Assembly: GCF_016906535.1 (NCBI RefSeq)
Contig: NC_057370.1
Coordinates: 310,001-374,000, forward strand
Origin: Rhizoctonia solani
Taxonomy: Eukaryota > Basidiomycota > Agaricomycetes > Cantharellales > Ceratobasidiaceae
Length of the DNA: 64,000 nucleotides
Direction of reading: 5' to 3'
Shown here: positions 20,048 to 32,931 of the stretch, piece by piece
Numbering within the stretch: position 1 is the first letter of the stretch
Layout of the letters: the number at the start of each line of letters is the position of its first letter
Translations under genes and position numbers: made by a program
The notes under the pieces: generated by a model
Databases searched by the model: none
Told to the model about the DNA's origin: nothing
The model's input: only the letters and a program-made list of their open reading frames with translations

Positions 20048-23000
20048 GTGGCAGTGCTATTTATAATATGATATCAAAAGCATAGTCCCAGAAGAAGCCT
20101 GTTCTATCAGCAGCATTACTCATGCATACATGTCACTATGATGTCATCAAGGTGGAGATGGCTTTGTAGCTTGGTAAGCATGGAAGCAAACATGGCAAGG
20201 TGCCTGTGGGTATGTTATAAGTGCCAAAGTCACATGATTGAAAATGTTGTTTGTTTGAGTTTGTTTAAATCTGAGAAGTTGGGAATAAGTTCCCTGGTAT
20301 TGAGTGTGTCTACAACAATAGCAGGGGAAGGTTGTCAAAGTTAATTGGGGCTGCAATGGGTTGTAGTTTGGGAGCAAAGCTCATTTCAAATGCAACATCA
20401 AAATAATTTAATTTAATCTCTGGCCCAGCATGTGCATGTTGTATTCATGCCAACTTTTTGGGGATTTTGTTGCTATGGCTATGGCTTGAGCCATTCCGTT
20501 TATAAGATGGCAGTGTTGCTTACTCAGCCTAATGCTTTTTTGGTGGTTGTATTTCAAACAATTCTGGTTTTTGAAGGTTTCATACAGTATGACAGTATAT
20601 GTTATGGCAGGTTTTAATGTATAGATACGTATACAAGTAGCCACAAGAGATTGACTATGTACTTTAAAAAGTCTTTCTAAGCCTCTGCATCCATTCCTGA
20701 ATATACAAGTCATGTATCAAGAGTAATAGTGCCTAAATTCTCTAGTTGTAACCTTGTGACACTGCTGTATTGCACCAAATGACATTCAGTATAAACTCTG
20801 CAGCTTCTAGATCAAACGTTATTAAATGAGAGGTTAGCAGATATCTGATTCTATTTCTGCCAAATGCTCTACGAAATAAGTTCGCACCACCAAATTGTTC
20901 TTCGCCTCTCGCTTGTGCCATCATCTTTATCAATGGGTTGTTTGGGATTACTTTGAAGGGACCGTGATGCGTTTCGGGCTTGGGCCTGAAGAGAAAGAGC
21001 CTGGATCTCCCAATGCAAGGTGCTGTGTCGTCCGAACCAAGAGCACCGATACCACGGCAGACTATTGCGAACAATGGAAGCGATAGTATCGTCTGATAGG
21101 GTCAGCCAACTAGATGTTCCGTTTCAAACACTTCCCTGTTGTGCGTATAGATTCTAGGACATCACGCATGGGATGTCTTTGGAGCCCCGAAGGCAATCAA
21201 TAGAGGCCGAAGGAGTGTGTGGAACTCGAACGGTACCTTGAAGCGCTTGATCAGAAAAGTGTCAGCTGCGAGTAAAGAGAGAGATGAATAAGCGGAAGCT
21301 TCAAAGAGGATGATGAGCAATCAATAGGAACCCACTTGTTCATTCACTGGGTATGCCCAATAAGCATGCGGCTTGTCATGTTAGGTATGCACCCTCAGCT
21401 GCTTTTTGCCTCTCTCAAAATACAGATACCGGATTCTAGAAATTTACAAGTCCTGGCCTATACGGATGTGGGCGTCAAACCGTTTGGAAAACAATCATAC
21501 GGACCGTACCATTCGAGGCCTGTTGACTTGTCGGTCAACCGTACTGCGTATGTTGGGTTCAATTTTATCCCAAATTATCTTGAAGCAAGAGTGGAAGCGA
21601 TGGTGCTCACATGTGCGATTATGGCTTTGTTGCAGTTGAAGCCAGGTAGCCAGTACTTTGTTGAGATCCTGCGTATGGGATAACCCGTTGAATCAAGCCG
21701 GCGCATGGGTTGGAAGCGTGGCAGGTGAATCGGCTGAGGAATGTATGTGCGAGTATTGTGGGCGTTGAAAGTTGGGCGAGACTATCATAGCGAAGTAACA
21801 GAAAGGGTGCTAACCCATGGTAGAAGAAGGTCGAAGGCAAATACGGGCAGTCGAAGAATGGGGAGGAAGACACGTGCCCATCACAACAACCTACCGTGTT
21901 ACATTTGTCACCTTGTTCCACACCAAAACACGCCTCTTGTCAGCTTCTGCTCTTTTAGTTCGACACTTCTATCTCGAGCATTATATCAAGTTGTTCTCTT
22001 AGACAGTTACATGCGCATAGGACATATAGTTTGTCTGCAATAACCGCAGTCAAATTTTTACAGTCGCCTGTTCGCTCTCCGCCCTATCTGCCCTCAAAAG
22101 ACGACCAAAGGCGAAGGCACCCATGTCTGAGTCTCGCATTCTACACGAGCTTGACGTTCACAGTGAAACCAACATTGAGGTAAGTCTTCTGCGATATATA
22201 TGTAGATATAGCGCTGAGTAGAACAAGCAGTGACCGAGCTCGAGATGTTGGCCGGAACCACTCCATCCACTTCCCTCTGCGGCCCACCTCAGTCTCCCGC
22301 ATTACGCGGTCGCAAGTTTCGCTACCTGTCACTCAGCACTATCAACTGACATCTTCAACCATTGCTCCTCTGTGTTGGCCTTTCGGGAGCTAACCTTGGT
22401 TCGACTAGCACACTGGTCTACAGATCCCAGGGCGCCCGTTCTGAACCCGCCTTACACTCTAATAGGTCGCACACAAGCTTCCAAGTCCTAGCTGGTGCTA
22501 TAAGGCTTCCTTCCAAGTCTCATTCGCCATGTGGCGGTGTTCACTCCACTCTTAGGGTGAGAACGCCAACAAACCTCTAATAACCTCTCGCGCTAACTCA
22601 ACCCATGGCCAACAGTGACGTTGGCACCTTGTGTCCTTGCGCCGCCATCACAAGCGGTGCAAGTGGTCCGGCTGCCTACTCAGCGGCGTGTCCCAGTGCA
22701 GGTGCTTCGACAGAACTTAGTCTCGATTGGACGTCAAAGTCCCCTAGACTATTGCATAGCTTAGACCGACGACAGACATACGAGATTGAATTCTCTGCTT
22801 GATCTAGTTTCAACACGCAACGCAATGAGGACATTGGCATGAAAGGTAGACAAGCCCGGATGTCCACTCGCGGACCGACCGGAAGGAGGTTTCAACTCCA
22901 AAAACAGGTGGGTCTAACCTTGTTGCTACTTCCTAGTGCCAGGCCAGAACCAACAAACTTTCTGCTATGATATTCTTCAATAGGGCCTAACCCTTCGAGG

Positions 23001-24609
23001 CAAACTGAACTGTGTAAGAAGAGACCTCGGAACACTGCTCTGTGATGAAACCTTACGCATCGGTCGATTGCCAGCATCCCGCTTTCTTAGGGTGAATACC
23101 CTTGCATCGTCCAAACTCCTATCTCATGGGTACGTCTTAATAGTGTGTCGTATACATTGATGGCCATTTTGACGGGTGCTAACTATGTTTAACACCAGGC
23201 TGGATTTGATTGTCCTTACACATCACCTGTGGCCGTGCCGGCAGATTTTCAATTGACTATGGACCAATGGACGAGATAGAGATTGCCTCCTGATTGATGA
23301 AGATAAAGCTACAGTACTGTAGCTAGTAATTATAGAAAAATTAGTCTAAGTGAGTTTCAGGTCCGTGCGCTTTCCGTAGACAGAGCTAACAAATCTACAG
23401 ATCTTTTTATACTTGTAATGTCTATACCAAGCACAATCAGGTTTAATACATATGAGCTCAATTCCCTTCATAAAAACTCCTCTGGTATAAACTTCATGAG
23501 TCAACCTCCATATTGTACGCCAATCAAGACCGTCGTTCGTTTGTTTGGTCGATTTTTACGGCGGGTCCTCACGTGACTCGTCCATTAACACCCAGCCACA
23601 CAGACAAAGGGACTCCTGTCGGCTTTCACAGCTTATACGCTTTATGATACTTGGTATGTCTTACCTGGAGGATCTTTCATATCAACTACACACCTGTTCT
23701 TGGGCATAGCCTGCTGACTGGTTTACTGAACTTTCTAAAGCTTACAACTCGCTGATTTATCATCCTGAGCACGTTCGGTGCCCTTGGGCGTCATCCATAC
23801 CTTATCGCTCACGGAGCATCAACAATTCATGCCACGTTCTTTCCCTCCTCTCTTCTAACCTTACCGGTCAACCATCTAGTCTGGATTGTCTCTTTCGGTA
23901 CCTCCCAGAACGCAACTTCGCGATGGCTCTTCTTGTTGATCTGGGTGATCTCACTCCGCTTTTTTCTGGAATGGCCAAGCATCGTATCAGGGTCTTTCTC
24001 CTCGAGCACGATAACAAGCGAATTAGTGTAACTAGCAGGAGGTCCAGGAGAGCCCTATGTTCGACACCTGTTTGAGACTGACAAGCCATACCCGGTGAGT
24101 CTTTGAGATAGGGTTATGAACATGAGAAATGAATATACTGTTATAAACATGAACGCTAGCCATCCATGGCTAGATATTGTTTTGCATGTCCAACATCGGG
24201 AGAGCCAGTTGCAACTTGAAAATTCCCATTAATGAAGTCTTACATCTCTTAGCTTTCGCTTTCTGTGCACACGATCCAACAAGTTCGTAGATGCTTCGCA
24301 CCTACCTGGCGCTACTTGATTGAGTATTCTAGACCAGAGCACAGCAGATGTTCGCTATACTGTTAGCACACCTTTCATCGAGCCTTTGAGCGCTCGTATA
24401 CGACATACTTTTACCTACTCCCTTTCCGAAAAGAGCACCTTTCCAACAGCTCCCATTTTCACAGCTATGAGCGGGTCTGACCATACTAAATCACGTGATA
24501 TCTCTTAGACTGGGAAAGTTGGCGTTTGCAGCCAGCACCCGTAAGGTATAGCATACATAATCTTTAAATGATATAGTCATCTGAATATTAGTTAAATTGA
24601 AGTGATCGT
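20048..24609. other. Gene-poor region, nothing firmly identified
   Basis: Only short reading frames without recognisable domains. A 110-residue minus-strand frame (20742-21074) and a 115-residue plus-strand frame (21336-21683) could be decayed exons, but I cannot assign them. A short coding-like start at 22123-22182 (MSESRILHELDV...) is followed by a gtaagt donor-like site, with no clear continuation. Confidence 0.4.
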
Positions 24610-25940
24610 TTAAGTTCCTGTTCTTAACAAAAACTTTAGAAAGATTCTTAACCAATATGCAATCTCTGATGATACCCCCGATACGAAATAAACTACCCGT
24701 GCCCTGAACCCGGCTTCCCGTGGAACTAAAGGCCATCTGTATTTGACTCCATTGAGCCCGAGAAACGCTGTGTTCATAGACTTCTGTGCTCTTATGAGAG
24801 TTGGGCGAGCCGATGGATCCGAGAGCGTCATTTTTTCCGCCAAAGGTTTGAGGAAGTCGAGTGCGTTGTTCAGCTTTATCGCAGCAGTTGATCAATCACC
24901 TTGGATGAAAGAAAGTGATGCGCATACCGGAATGATATCTTGTTTGATAACCATCCCAAGCTGGTAGATATCCACCAGGAATGGATCGTACGGTGTATTC
25001 TGTTTCTGCTCTGGCGCCATTATACGTGCCGATTTACCGATCACCATTCGGGGCTCATTTGAGTTACGGAACCAAGTTGCGTAGCCCATATCAATGAAGT
25101 AGTATCGTATGTGTTTCTCCAATCTTGAGTATCGTGGATAAATCATTCGTTGTACGTCGAGGGATAGGTTATGATCGACCGGATGAAAAGGCTCGTCATA
25201 TAAGACGCGAGAGTTCATCATGATATTTGTTGAGCTTATGTCACTGGAGAAGAGTCGGTGAGGCGGCATTTTCTTGCAGCAATAGGAGGGATGTCGGTTA
25301 CCAATGAGTAACATCATTTTTGTGCATAAAAATAAGCCCCTAATCGATGAATCAGTATGGGTCACCCTAGAAAATTATTCTACTGCTTGCCTCAAACAAT
25401 TGCTTCAGCAAGTCATGAATCTCTTGGATTCGTTCAAATCGTATCTCGTCGTATTGACCAAGCAGAGGCATTACTATGAAGTGGCCCGGCTCATCGCCTG
25501 GGATGGGAAAGGTCTCCAGACAGGGGACGACATGATTCGCAGGGTCGTCTTTGAGCGAAGCACTCGAGAAAAGTTGCACTATGGGTAACTCATTTTCCCC
25601 TTCTCCCTTTTTCGGGACCAACACTTTTATCATAACTTGGCTCTCATCAGCGACTCGTATCGCATCTAGAACACGCAACGGCTGAAGGGGAGAGGAGATT
25701 AGAGTTTACAGCAATCTGGTAATCTTCATAGCGTACCATACAATCTATACTATCCTCGCAGTAGTCTGCTCGCAGACCAGTAGCCTTCCACGACGGAACC
25801 CAATCCGGATGATACCGAGGGCGTAGTCGGTAACCTTTGGAAAGCAGGAATGGTTGGAATGATACCCATCTTTCTTCTGCTCCAGACCGCTTATTTTCAC
25901 TTGATACAATGTCGTAGTCGTTGATACTCTGTTCGTTCAT
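24610..25940 (-). CDS. Protein-kinase-like protein, five exons, 370 aa
   Basis: Exons on the minus strand: 25737-25940, 25391-25681, 25302-25339, 24928-25243, 24610-24873. Phases close exactly to 1,113 nt. Kinase landmarks are the VAIK-like lysine (VMIK, K87), the catalytic loop HCDISSTN (residues 177-184, Asp179 and Asn184 correctly spaced), DMG in place of DFG (229-231), and MAPEQ for APE (254-256). No glycine-rich loop is obvious. HRD has become HCD, but the catalytic Asp, metal-binding Asn and DxG Asp are all retained, so activity is possible. It resembles the divergent protein-kinase-domain proteins amplified in Agaricomycetes; substrate unknown. Intron 25340-25390 has a GC donor. The start ATG at 25938-25940 is preferred; one could exist upstream only with a non-ATG codon. 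Confidence 0.85.
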
Positions 25941-26439
25941 ATTTGTTGAGGTAGCACAAAACAACTGGGACCGGGTATCAAGACGGAATGGTAACAAACC
26001 GAATCGTAGATCTTGAAGGCCCGTTGAAAAAACTAAACACAGTTTAGGAGTAGGTATAGGGTCATTGGGTTGAGCCTTTAGTGATGAATCGACAATGCAG
26101 GGGGGGGGGGGGCACGTGCTGTCACGATTAAGCCATTGTCACATAGGCAGATGTCACCATCGGGTACAACCCTCCAACACGCTTAAATTGGACGTGAGCC
26201 CAGCCATACCTTATCCAATGCTATGTGGCTGGTGGCGATTACATACCTATGGAACTATAAGGCATCACGAGTTGAGAAATCTTCGGATTCTGATATGCTA
26301 GCTTTCCAAAGATCCTGAGTCTGTACCCCAACCCCCTTCCCTGCGAACACATAGAGATACCTCCACAAAGGGTTCTGGCCTAACTAGCGTATTTTACTAT
26401 TTCTTTCTTCGATTGTATCTCTTGTGTTCGCTAGCCGTT
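25941..26439. other. Intergenic, with a 13-G run
   Basis: This gap between the divergent kinase-like and orphan genes contains an uninterrupted run of 13 G at 26100-26112, followed by gcacgtgc. It should hold both promoters, but no clear TATA box stands out. Confidence 0.5.
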
Positions 26440-27702
26440 ATGGTGTGGTCGACGATTGCTCAAGTATTTTCCTTTGGTAGCCAATGGGAATCCAACACCA
26501 TCCGGTTGGTCCAAGGAAACGACGCTTCGGCCATGCTGAAGAAAGTTGAGGGTATTTTAGAAGATTCAATGCGGTTGTTAGCGAGCCACGAGCGTATTTT
26601 GGCTCAGGGCGAGTTCAACTCTTTCAGTGTCAAACATCGAAAGTAAGCGACCACAAGCGCCGCATAGTGCTCCCTCTCTTCTCACAACACTTCAACCGCT
26701 ACTACTATAACCCTAAACATACCCTTAGCTTGCTGCTCAAGGTTATAGAGATCAAGCAGGACCTCCGTGATGACCGGGCCCGAGGGCTTCTGAGTGCCAA
26801 TACCACTGGGCACCGACCTTTCCGTGTCGATCAGCAACTGTCTCTTCTTTATAAACAAGCCCAGATATACCAGCGCGATGTCATAGTAGGTCGTAAAACT
26901 TTCCTCTTACTACTCTGCTGACCCCTTTTTTCTTCACTCGAAGACTGCCAGCCGTCGGGCTCAAGCCATGGAAGAATCAGCCATCGGTGAAGTTGATAGC
27001 TCTGGCCAGCTGGGTTCCTCTGAAACATCCGAGGTGCTGAGTTGATAGTGTCCAACCATTAAGATCTAATGATCGCTCAGTATTTACCAGGCTACAGGGC
27101 CCGGGGCAACTTGGTACTCAGTGGTCGTCCCATCCACAAGATCGTCAAAAGGTACATGCATCCGTCTCCCTCCCTAGCACTACTTTAACCCACTCAATCT
27201 TTTATGTCGGACCTCCAGACTCTCTGACTTCATCCACTACCGGCTCCGAGACCTCAACCCTAGGTAGTTATACCTGTCTACCTTTTTATGTTCTATCATC
27301 GAGGCTAATATTCTGTGATCTGTAGTCGACCTCCAGCCATATCTCGCCATTGCACATGTGCGACCTAGCCAGTCAGATCCATCTGGTTCAACGAAACCAG
27401 CAGATGACGATAGTTACCGCGAGATAATACTGTTGGAGAGCGAGGAAAAGACGATCATCATGATCAGTGAGTAGCTCATTTAATGTTTCGAGGTGGGAGA
27501 ATCGGCTAAAGACGTGCTCTGCATTACACTTTAGATCCCAATCGTCGCCATCTTAGCAAGGAGCTCGACCCATCGGATGGTATGCCACTCCTGGTTGTCA
27601 AGACTGTGTTATCTAACGTGGTGTGCACATGTAGAAACCTCGCTCCTCGAAATGTCTCGCGCCGGAGAGGCTTTGCTGCGAACCACAGACCCCCACAAGT
27701 GA
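26440..27702 (+). CDS. Uncharacterised eight-exon protein, 269 aa
   Basis: Exons: 26440-26642, 26729-26885, 26944-27033, 27091-27151, 27219-27263, 27326-27466, 27535-27579, 27635-27702. All introns are GT-AG, about 55-86 bp, and the joined frame is 810 nt, ending at a TGA. I do not recognise the family. The N-terminal ~130 residues are helical and charged (repeated Leu/Lys/Glu heptad-like spacing, e.g. SAMLKKVEGILEDSMRLLAS). A Ser/Thr/Gly-rich, probably disordered middle follows, then a more hydrophobic segment (VDLQPYLAIAHVRP). The C-terminal part carries IILLESEEKTIIMINP. There is no signal peptide or membrane segment. Transcribed divergently from the kinase-like gene. The consistent phase through eight exons is the main evidence that it is real. 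Confidence 0.72.
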
Positions 27703-30700
27703 GTTGTTCGGATGAAGGGTGCCATGTTCTCGCATGTGCTGAGCGGCGGTTAGATTACAAGGATACGAAGTCATTGGCGCACAGCAAGAAACATCATGGG
27801 TTGATTCATTCGTGAATACCTTGTCCAGACTAGGCGTGGGAATAGGTGCCGATATGATGTGAAAGTATCGTTCTCCTTCACATCTATACTCTTTGCCTTC
27901 AAGAACAAGCAGTTTCCATTGTCTCGTATGGTGTTTGGGTCATAATTCTCCTCCGCAGTGAAGCTATATAACTTGTGCTATCAGGCTGACCCATGTTTTC
28001 CCCTATGTCTTCGCGTTGCTTTGTATAGCTTTCCAAATACATTTATGGCCTTCATGTGAATCAGCTGTAGTTCCTGCAATGTAACTAAAGGCTCGCCAGT
28101 AGTTTTTTAAACGCATGATCTGTCACGTGTCGAGTGAAAGGGCGCCCGAGGTGAACATCTTGCTGCCCCCCTCTCCCCTACATCGGCCACTTCCTCCGAC
28201 TGAAAGATTAGCGCTTTATCTCCCTCCTTGCTAAACCTGCGCAGCTCCTTTGAGATCTACTGGAACATTGTGGTGCGTTGAACTGAGGGGTATGCCAGAA
28301 AGTTTATTGTTAACCACTGGAAACCCCCCTCCCCTCCCCAAATCAACATTTTCTTTTTCCGCATCAATCTCATCGGTCCTGTTGTAGACCTCGCAGCAGC
28401 AATCGATTCGAACGATTTGGCTACTAGCATGTCTGCTTAGAGTTCGTTGAACCAGGAGGTATATCCCGAGCTTACATTCTTAGTTGGCGCGCCCTGGTCT
28501 CGTCTGCGCGTTGGGTCCGGTTGGTATAATATTCAGAACATACAGCTCCTCAATTATCATGAGGATATCAAAATGAAACACTCCTAGCCATGGGACTCTA
28601 TTTCACGCACCAATATCTTACTCAACTAACTCTACTGTCTACTCTTGCTCCAACGTCGTGGCAGCCTGAACTTCAAAAGAACCTGGAAGCAGCAGGACAG
28701 CGTGTAACGTTGAAGCGGAACGGGTACGTTATGATCAATTGAGTTATACACTAGTTCCATCTCTCTTTTTCATTGTTCGGTAACCAACAGCACCTATTCG
28801 ATACCCATAGACGTTCGAACCACTTCAGACTTCGGGCTGTGAGGTCAGCTAAATCGAATCGCTAGCTCCAACACGCTCTCGTTCAGAATTTGCCTATCGC
28901 CCTCCAGTTGCTTTGCTGGTGTGGGCTGCCATTGATACTCCGTATGTGTTTACCAGATCTTCTTGGTATTCATCGTACAAACTGTACTGCGTAGTGGAAA
29001 TGCACGGCAAGAGTACGGATGAGAAGCTAAGAATAAGCATGATTGTATTTTACTAATTCTCAATGGATAGCTAAAGAAAGAACGACTTTCAGATAGCGAT
29101 CAATCATTTTCTTCGATGTTAATTCAACAGGCATCTTCGATTTTTCATGAGGAAGCTTACTCAATCTTTGCGTCAGTAAAGCCCCCTGGCTCGCAGACCT
29201 TGGCTCTAAGCTACCTCCATTCTTTCTTGGAGCTCTTAGTTAGTTTTTCGTTTGTTTATAGCCTTTCTTCCAGAAGAGAAGTCGAACGAAATACAAGCTT
29301 TTGGATTATATGATCCTGGTTTCAAACAGTTGATAATGTTCCCTGCAGTGTCCCATATATTTCCTTGAGGATCACCGACACATCCAAGTCTACATGGGGG
29401 TCATCACGAAGTTTCCCAGCGATAAGTGACTGCGTCGAATTAATTCGGGTGCTTCCATTCAGATATTCAAATGATTCTCAATCGGCCCATCACCACAGAC
29501 TGGGACTTCAACGCAATTTTCGATCGTTATCCCAAAGCGGAGTTCCAGATATAAGCAAAATTAAATATGCCAACGAAGTACACTGTTGGACTAGGGCAAT
29601 AAGTTTCTCCATTAGAAACTAGGCGATACCCGGTGCCCGCTCCGTTTGTCGACAATGACAACTGGGTCACATGCATGGGCGCGTGACGAGAGTGGTCACC
29701 ATCTCACAACCACAAACAAGTGGGTGTATGCGTATAATTACGCCACTATAGCCCATCCTTGCGTGATAAACGACTTACTATCATCCTCATACACAATACG
29801 ATTGCTAATATGTACTGCTAATCATGAATCACGGGATCTATAGTTTGGCCGAAGAATCCAAATGGTACAGAACCTAGCTTCAGGAACTCACTTAAAAGTA
29901 AATTGTTTCATTCATAACTACTATTGGCTCTGAGCCCACGTCCATGACCGAAACCTTTATTATGTGGCAAGATGTCTTAATTTTTGACATTTATCTTTTT
30001 GTGCACGGAACTCGGTAAAGAAGCGCCGGTGGTCATGACCCACGGTGATTCCGAGGTGAGAAACTCTCCGGGCTTTGATTTGTAAATGCTATTGGTGTCA
30101 AATAGTTAACGGAGGCCGAAAGATCCGAGGCAAACCTAAATCTCGATGGGCCGTGGGTCATTGGGATTGCAATTGGAGTGACGAAATAAATTATGCGTTC
30201 GTCAAACCCAATAACGCAGCGAACAAGTTTATTACTCATGTTAAGACTTCTACAATTACTTAGCCTAAGCGCGCTCGTGACGTGAAACGATATGGGTAAG
30301 TGTAAATGCTATGTGTGGACGAGAGAACCATGTACAGTACATAAGAAAACACTGACAACGATGGGAGACATGCTGGGGAAGGTGGGGGACCCCGGCTGTG
30401 GGTGAAGGCTCGCGGGTGGGTGGTCCGAACTGTTCCTCAAGAGCGGTGTGGAGGGTGGGGCAAAACATGAATATGTATCCGTGATATACTAATGGTAACG
30501 GGAGCATGATCGAGACCGCGAAGCGGGCGAGAGGAAGTGGAACATGATGGAGGGGAGACGGAGCCGACAGTCGGCAAAACACGTGACTCACGACAGAAAC
30601 AACGGCGAAGTCCTACGCGGGCTACGTTGCATAACGCTCTAGCCGATATGATGATTCGGTGTATCAAGCAAATGTTTCTCTGTAATTTGGTATATAATTC

Positions 30701-31106
30701 CTAACTCAGTTATCTCTTGAAGACATTACCTCCGTAGTGACCACCTCATTTTAGCTAAATATAGCTTATTGTCACTTCCAATAGATCGCCTCTTAAGCCA
30801 AACACTGGGTGATAATCTGCCCTCAATAGAATTCTCAGATTTTAGCCTAGAGTTGCAAGACCTCACCAAGAATGGCCTCTGACTCCGCACCTTAATAGAT
30901 ATTCACAGAGGAAATTATACCGAAAATGGCAACTGTTTATAGCGAAAAAACTTTCAAGAAATAGGTAAAACATGAACTGGATTCATTATACGTAAAAAAA
31001 CGATAATAAATATCGACAAAAATAGTGGTATAAAGGGCCGCTGCACATAAATCATCTTCAAAAGTCCATATACACGCCCTGATATGACATGACTTGGCTC
31101 ATGAGC
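27703..31106. other. 3.4-kb intergenic region
   Basis: AT-rich in its middle, with only short unrelated reading frames and no recognisable domain, LTR end or RNA gene. A GC-richer patch lies at about 30380-30620. Nothing else supported. Confidence 0.5.
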
Positions 31107-32879
31107 TTATTCCAAGCCTGCAGTCACATAGTTAGTCGAAGTGATCGAGGTTTCAGACGTAGGATCCACGCCGATGGCTATTCGAGATCTGTTAGTCCCA
31201 GAATTATTTCGTTTGTGTATGAACATACTGATGTAAGCCAGGATACCATCGGTTTCAGTTTCGCCCAGTAACTCAGTTCTGGGCACAGTAAAAGGTGAGT
31301 GAGTACATGCGCCAGCAAGAAAGTCAGAGCACTCACGATGCGTATGCATTGTAACCATCTGCATTCTCACTATCCAATATGCTATCCTCGTCGTTGTACG
31401 TGCGAGTTTCGCTAGTATTGGCATAAACGCCCTGAGAAAGAATCTTATCGTTCAGATCGTCGTCGAAGAACAGTTGGCCAATATGTCGGACGTTGCCAGC
31501 ATGGCTGATGATCGAGCCGTTAGTAGCGACCGAGTAGTTGGTGTGAATCATGGTATGGATGTGGACCGTGCGTCCGGTATCTGTAATTTCGTCAGGCCCA
31601 ATACTGGGTTCTTTCGAAAGGAATACACTCACAAAATCCAGGGTAAGTAGTGAGGAACTCGACCATGCCTTCTGAATTGGTAGCATATCCGCCCCGCAAG
31701 AAAGATTCTGGAGATATATTTAGATAAGAAACATATAGGTTTGCGAGCACTACACACCTTGATCAGTCATACTGGTCGATCACCCTCCAGCGCCGCCAGT
31801 AGGAGCAGCAGGTATCGACTCGGTTCCAGTCGGGGCGGTTGCGTTTCCAGAAGGCACAGTCATGTTTCCGCTGGGAGCTGTACCATTACCACCTCCGCCT
31901 CCAGTGTTAGCCGCAGTAAATCCAGAGTAATGGCCGGTTGACTATGGGTGTCACGTTAGTGGAGCACGATGAACGATGATAGTTCAGGCGTACATTGCAG
32001 TGCCAGATTTCAACAAGGGCCTGTTCAAGGGGTGTGCACGTGGTAACATCCATAACACCGATATCAAGGATGAGTTCAACACCTGCTTGGTCCTCACGAA
32101 TATCTTGACGCAGGAGCTCGTTGTTTACATAATACGGTCCCTCGGTAACCTCCGGGGTGGTCACGCATGTAGACTATTTCGTTGTTAGCTATCAGCACAA
32201 ATCACTGAGGACTCGAGCTCACGTTTTGGATAGTAGAATACGTCGGAGCATCAGCGCTGGATGTCGGAGTGGCCACCGACGAAGTACTAGTTGTCGAAAT
32301 GGCTGTCGCGATAACAGTAGACTCAAGCTCAGTAATAGTTGCAGAAGCAGAGACAGAGTTGGGTGCACTGGTTGGAAAAATCCCGCCAGAGAAAGAACGG
32401 GAGATGGAGTTCGGACCGCCCTGTCCTTGACCGGGATTTTGGGTTTGACCCGGGCCTTGCTGGCCGGGCTGTCCTTGATATCCGCCTGATTGACCCTGCT
32501 GAGGCAGCTGCCGACGGAAATGACGACCGTTGAGGACCGGATCAACGCTGCGCCTGGCTAGAGCCCTCTTTGCCTTTCAGGGAGAGTTAGTATCACCGGA
32601 TGCTCAATTGACCCTAAATTCACATGCCTTTCGCTTAGCATTGAACTCGGCAATTTGCGAGGCGCAGCTACGAGCAACAATGTGGCGCTTATTTGCCTCG
32701 AGTTGACGGCGATGGAGTTCAGCACGAGGAAGAGTATGATCTTCACCCGGGTGTCCTAAAAATACGAGTCGTAAATTCTCCAACTTCATCTATGGGTCCA
32801 TATCAATGCACATACCTGATGCGATATTGGCAACTGCTGCAAGGCTGAGTATCATAGCGCTCAAGGTTTTCGGTAACAT
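31107..32879 (-). CDS. Secreted intradiol-dioxygenase-like protein, nine exons, in-frame TGA
   Basis: Exons on the minus strand: 32816-32879, 32628-32755, 32223-32573, 31994-32173, 31758-31941, 31633-31707, 31337-31580, 31229-31278, 31107-31177. The total of 1,347 nt closes exactly. A signal peptide (MLPKTLSAMILSLAAVANIASG) is followed by the HPGE... segment typical of fungal extracellular dioxygenases, then a Gln/Gly/Ser/Thr-rich linker. The catalytic domain begins at TPEVTEGPYY (residues 188-196). Putative iron ligands are Tyr246 (GHYSGF), Tyr328 (PGFYTGRT), His334 and His336 (VHIH). The family opens aromatic rings between two hydroxyls, here outside the cell on plant- or lignin-derived catechols. 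Codon 295 (31780-31782) is TGA, inside a Gly/Asn/Thr-rich insert carrying N-glycosylation motifs. It may be a CGA-to-TGA mutation, so this allele may be a pseudogene. Intron 2 uses a GC donor. Confidence 0.82.
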
Positions 32880-32923
32880 GATGGCTAAGCGAGTGCAGAA
32901 AAAATGGAAGTGCAAAGATGTCG

Positions 32924-32931
32924 GTTTATAG
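32924..32931 (-). promoter_or_regulatory. TATA box, dioxygenase-like gene
   Basis: ctataaac on the minus strand, about 45-50 bp upstream of the ATG at 32879. Confidence 0.4.

Noticed and set aside
20742..21074. 110-codon minus-strand frame
   Set aside because: No domain recognised, no convincing splice partners; kept only as a remark in the region description.
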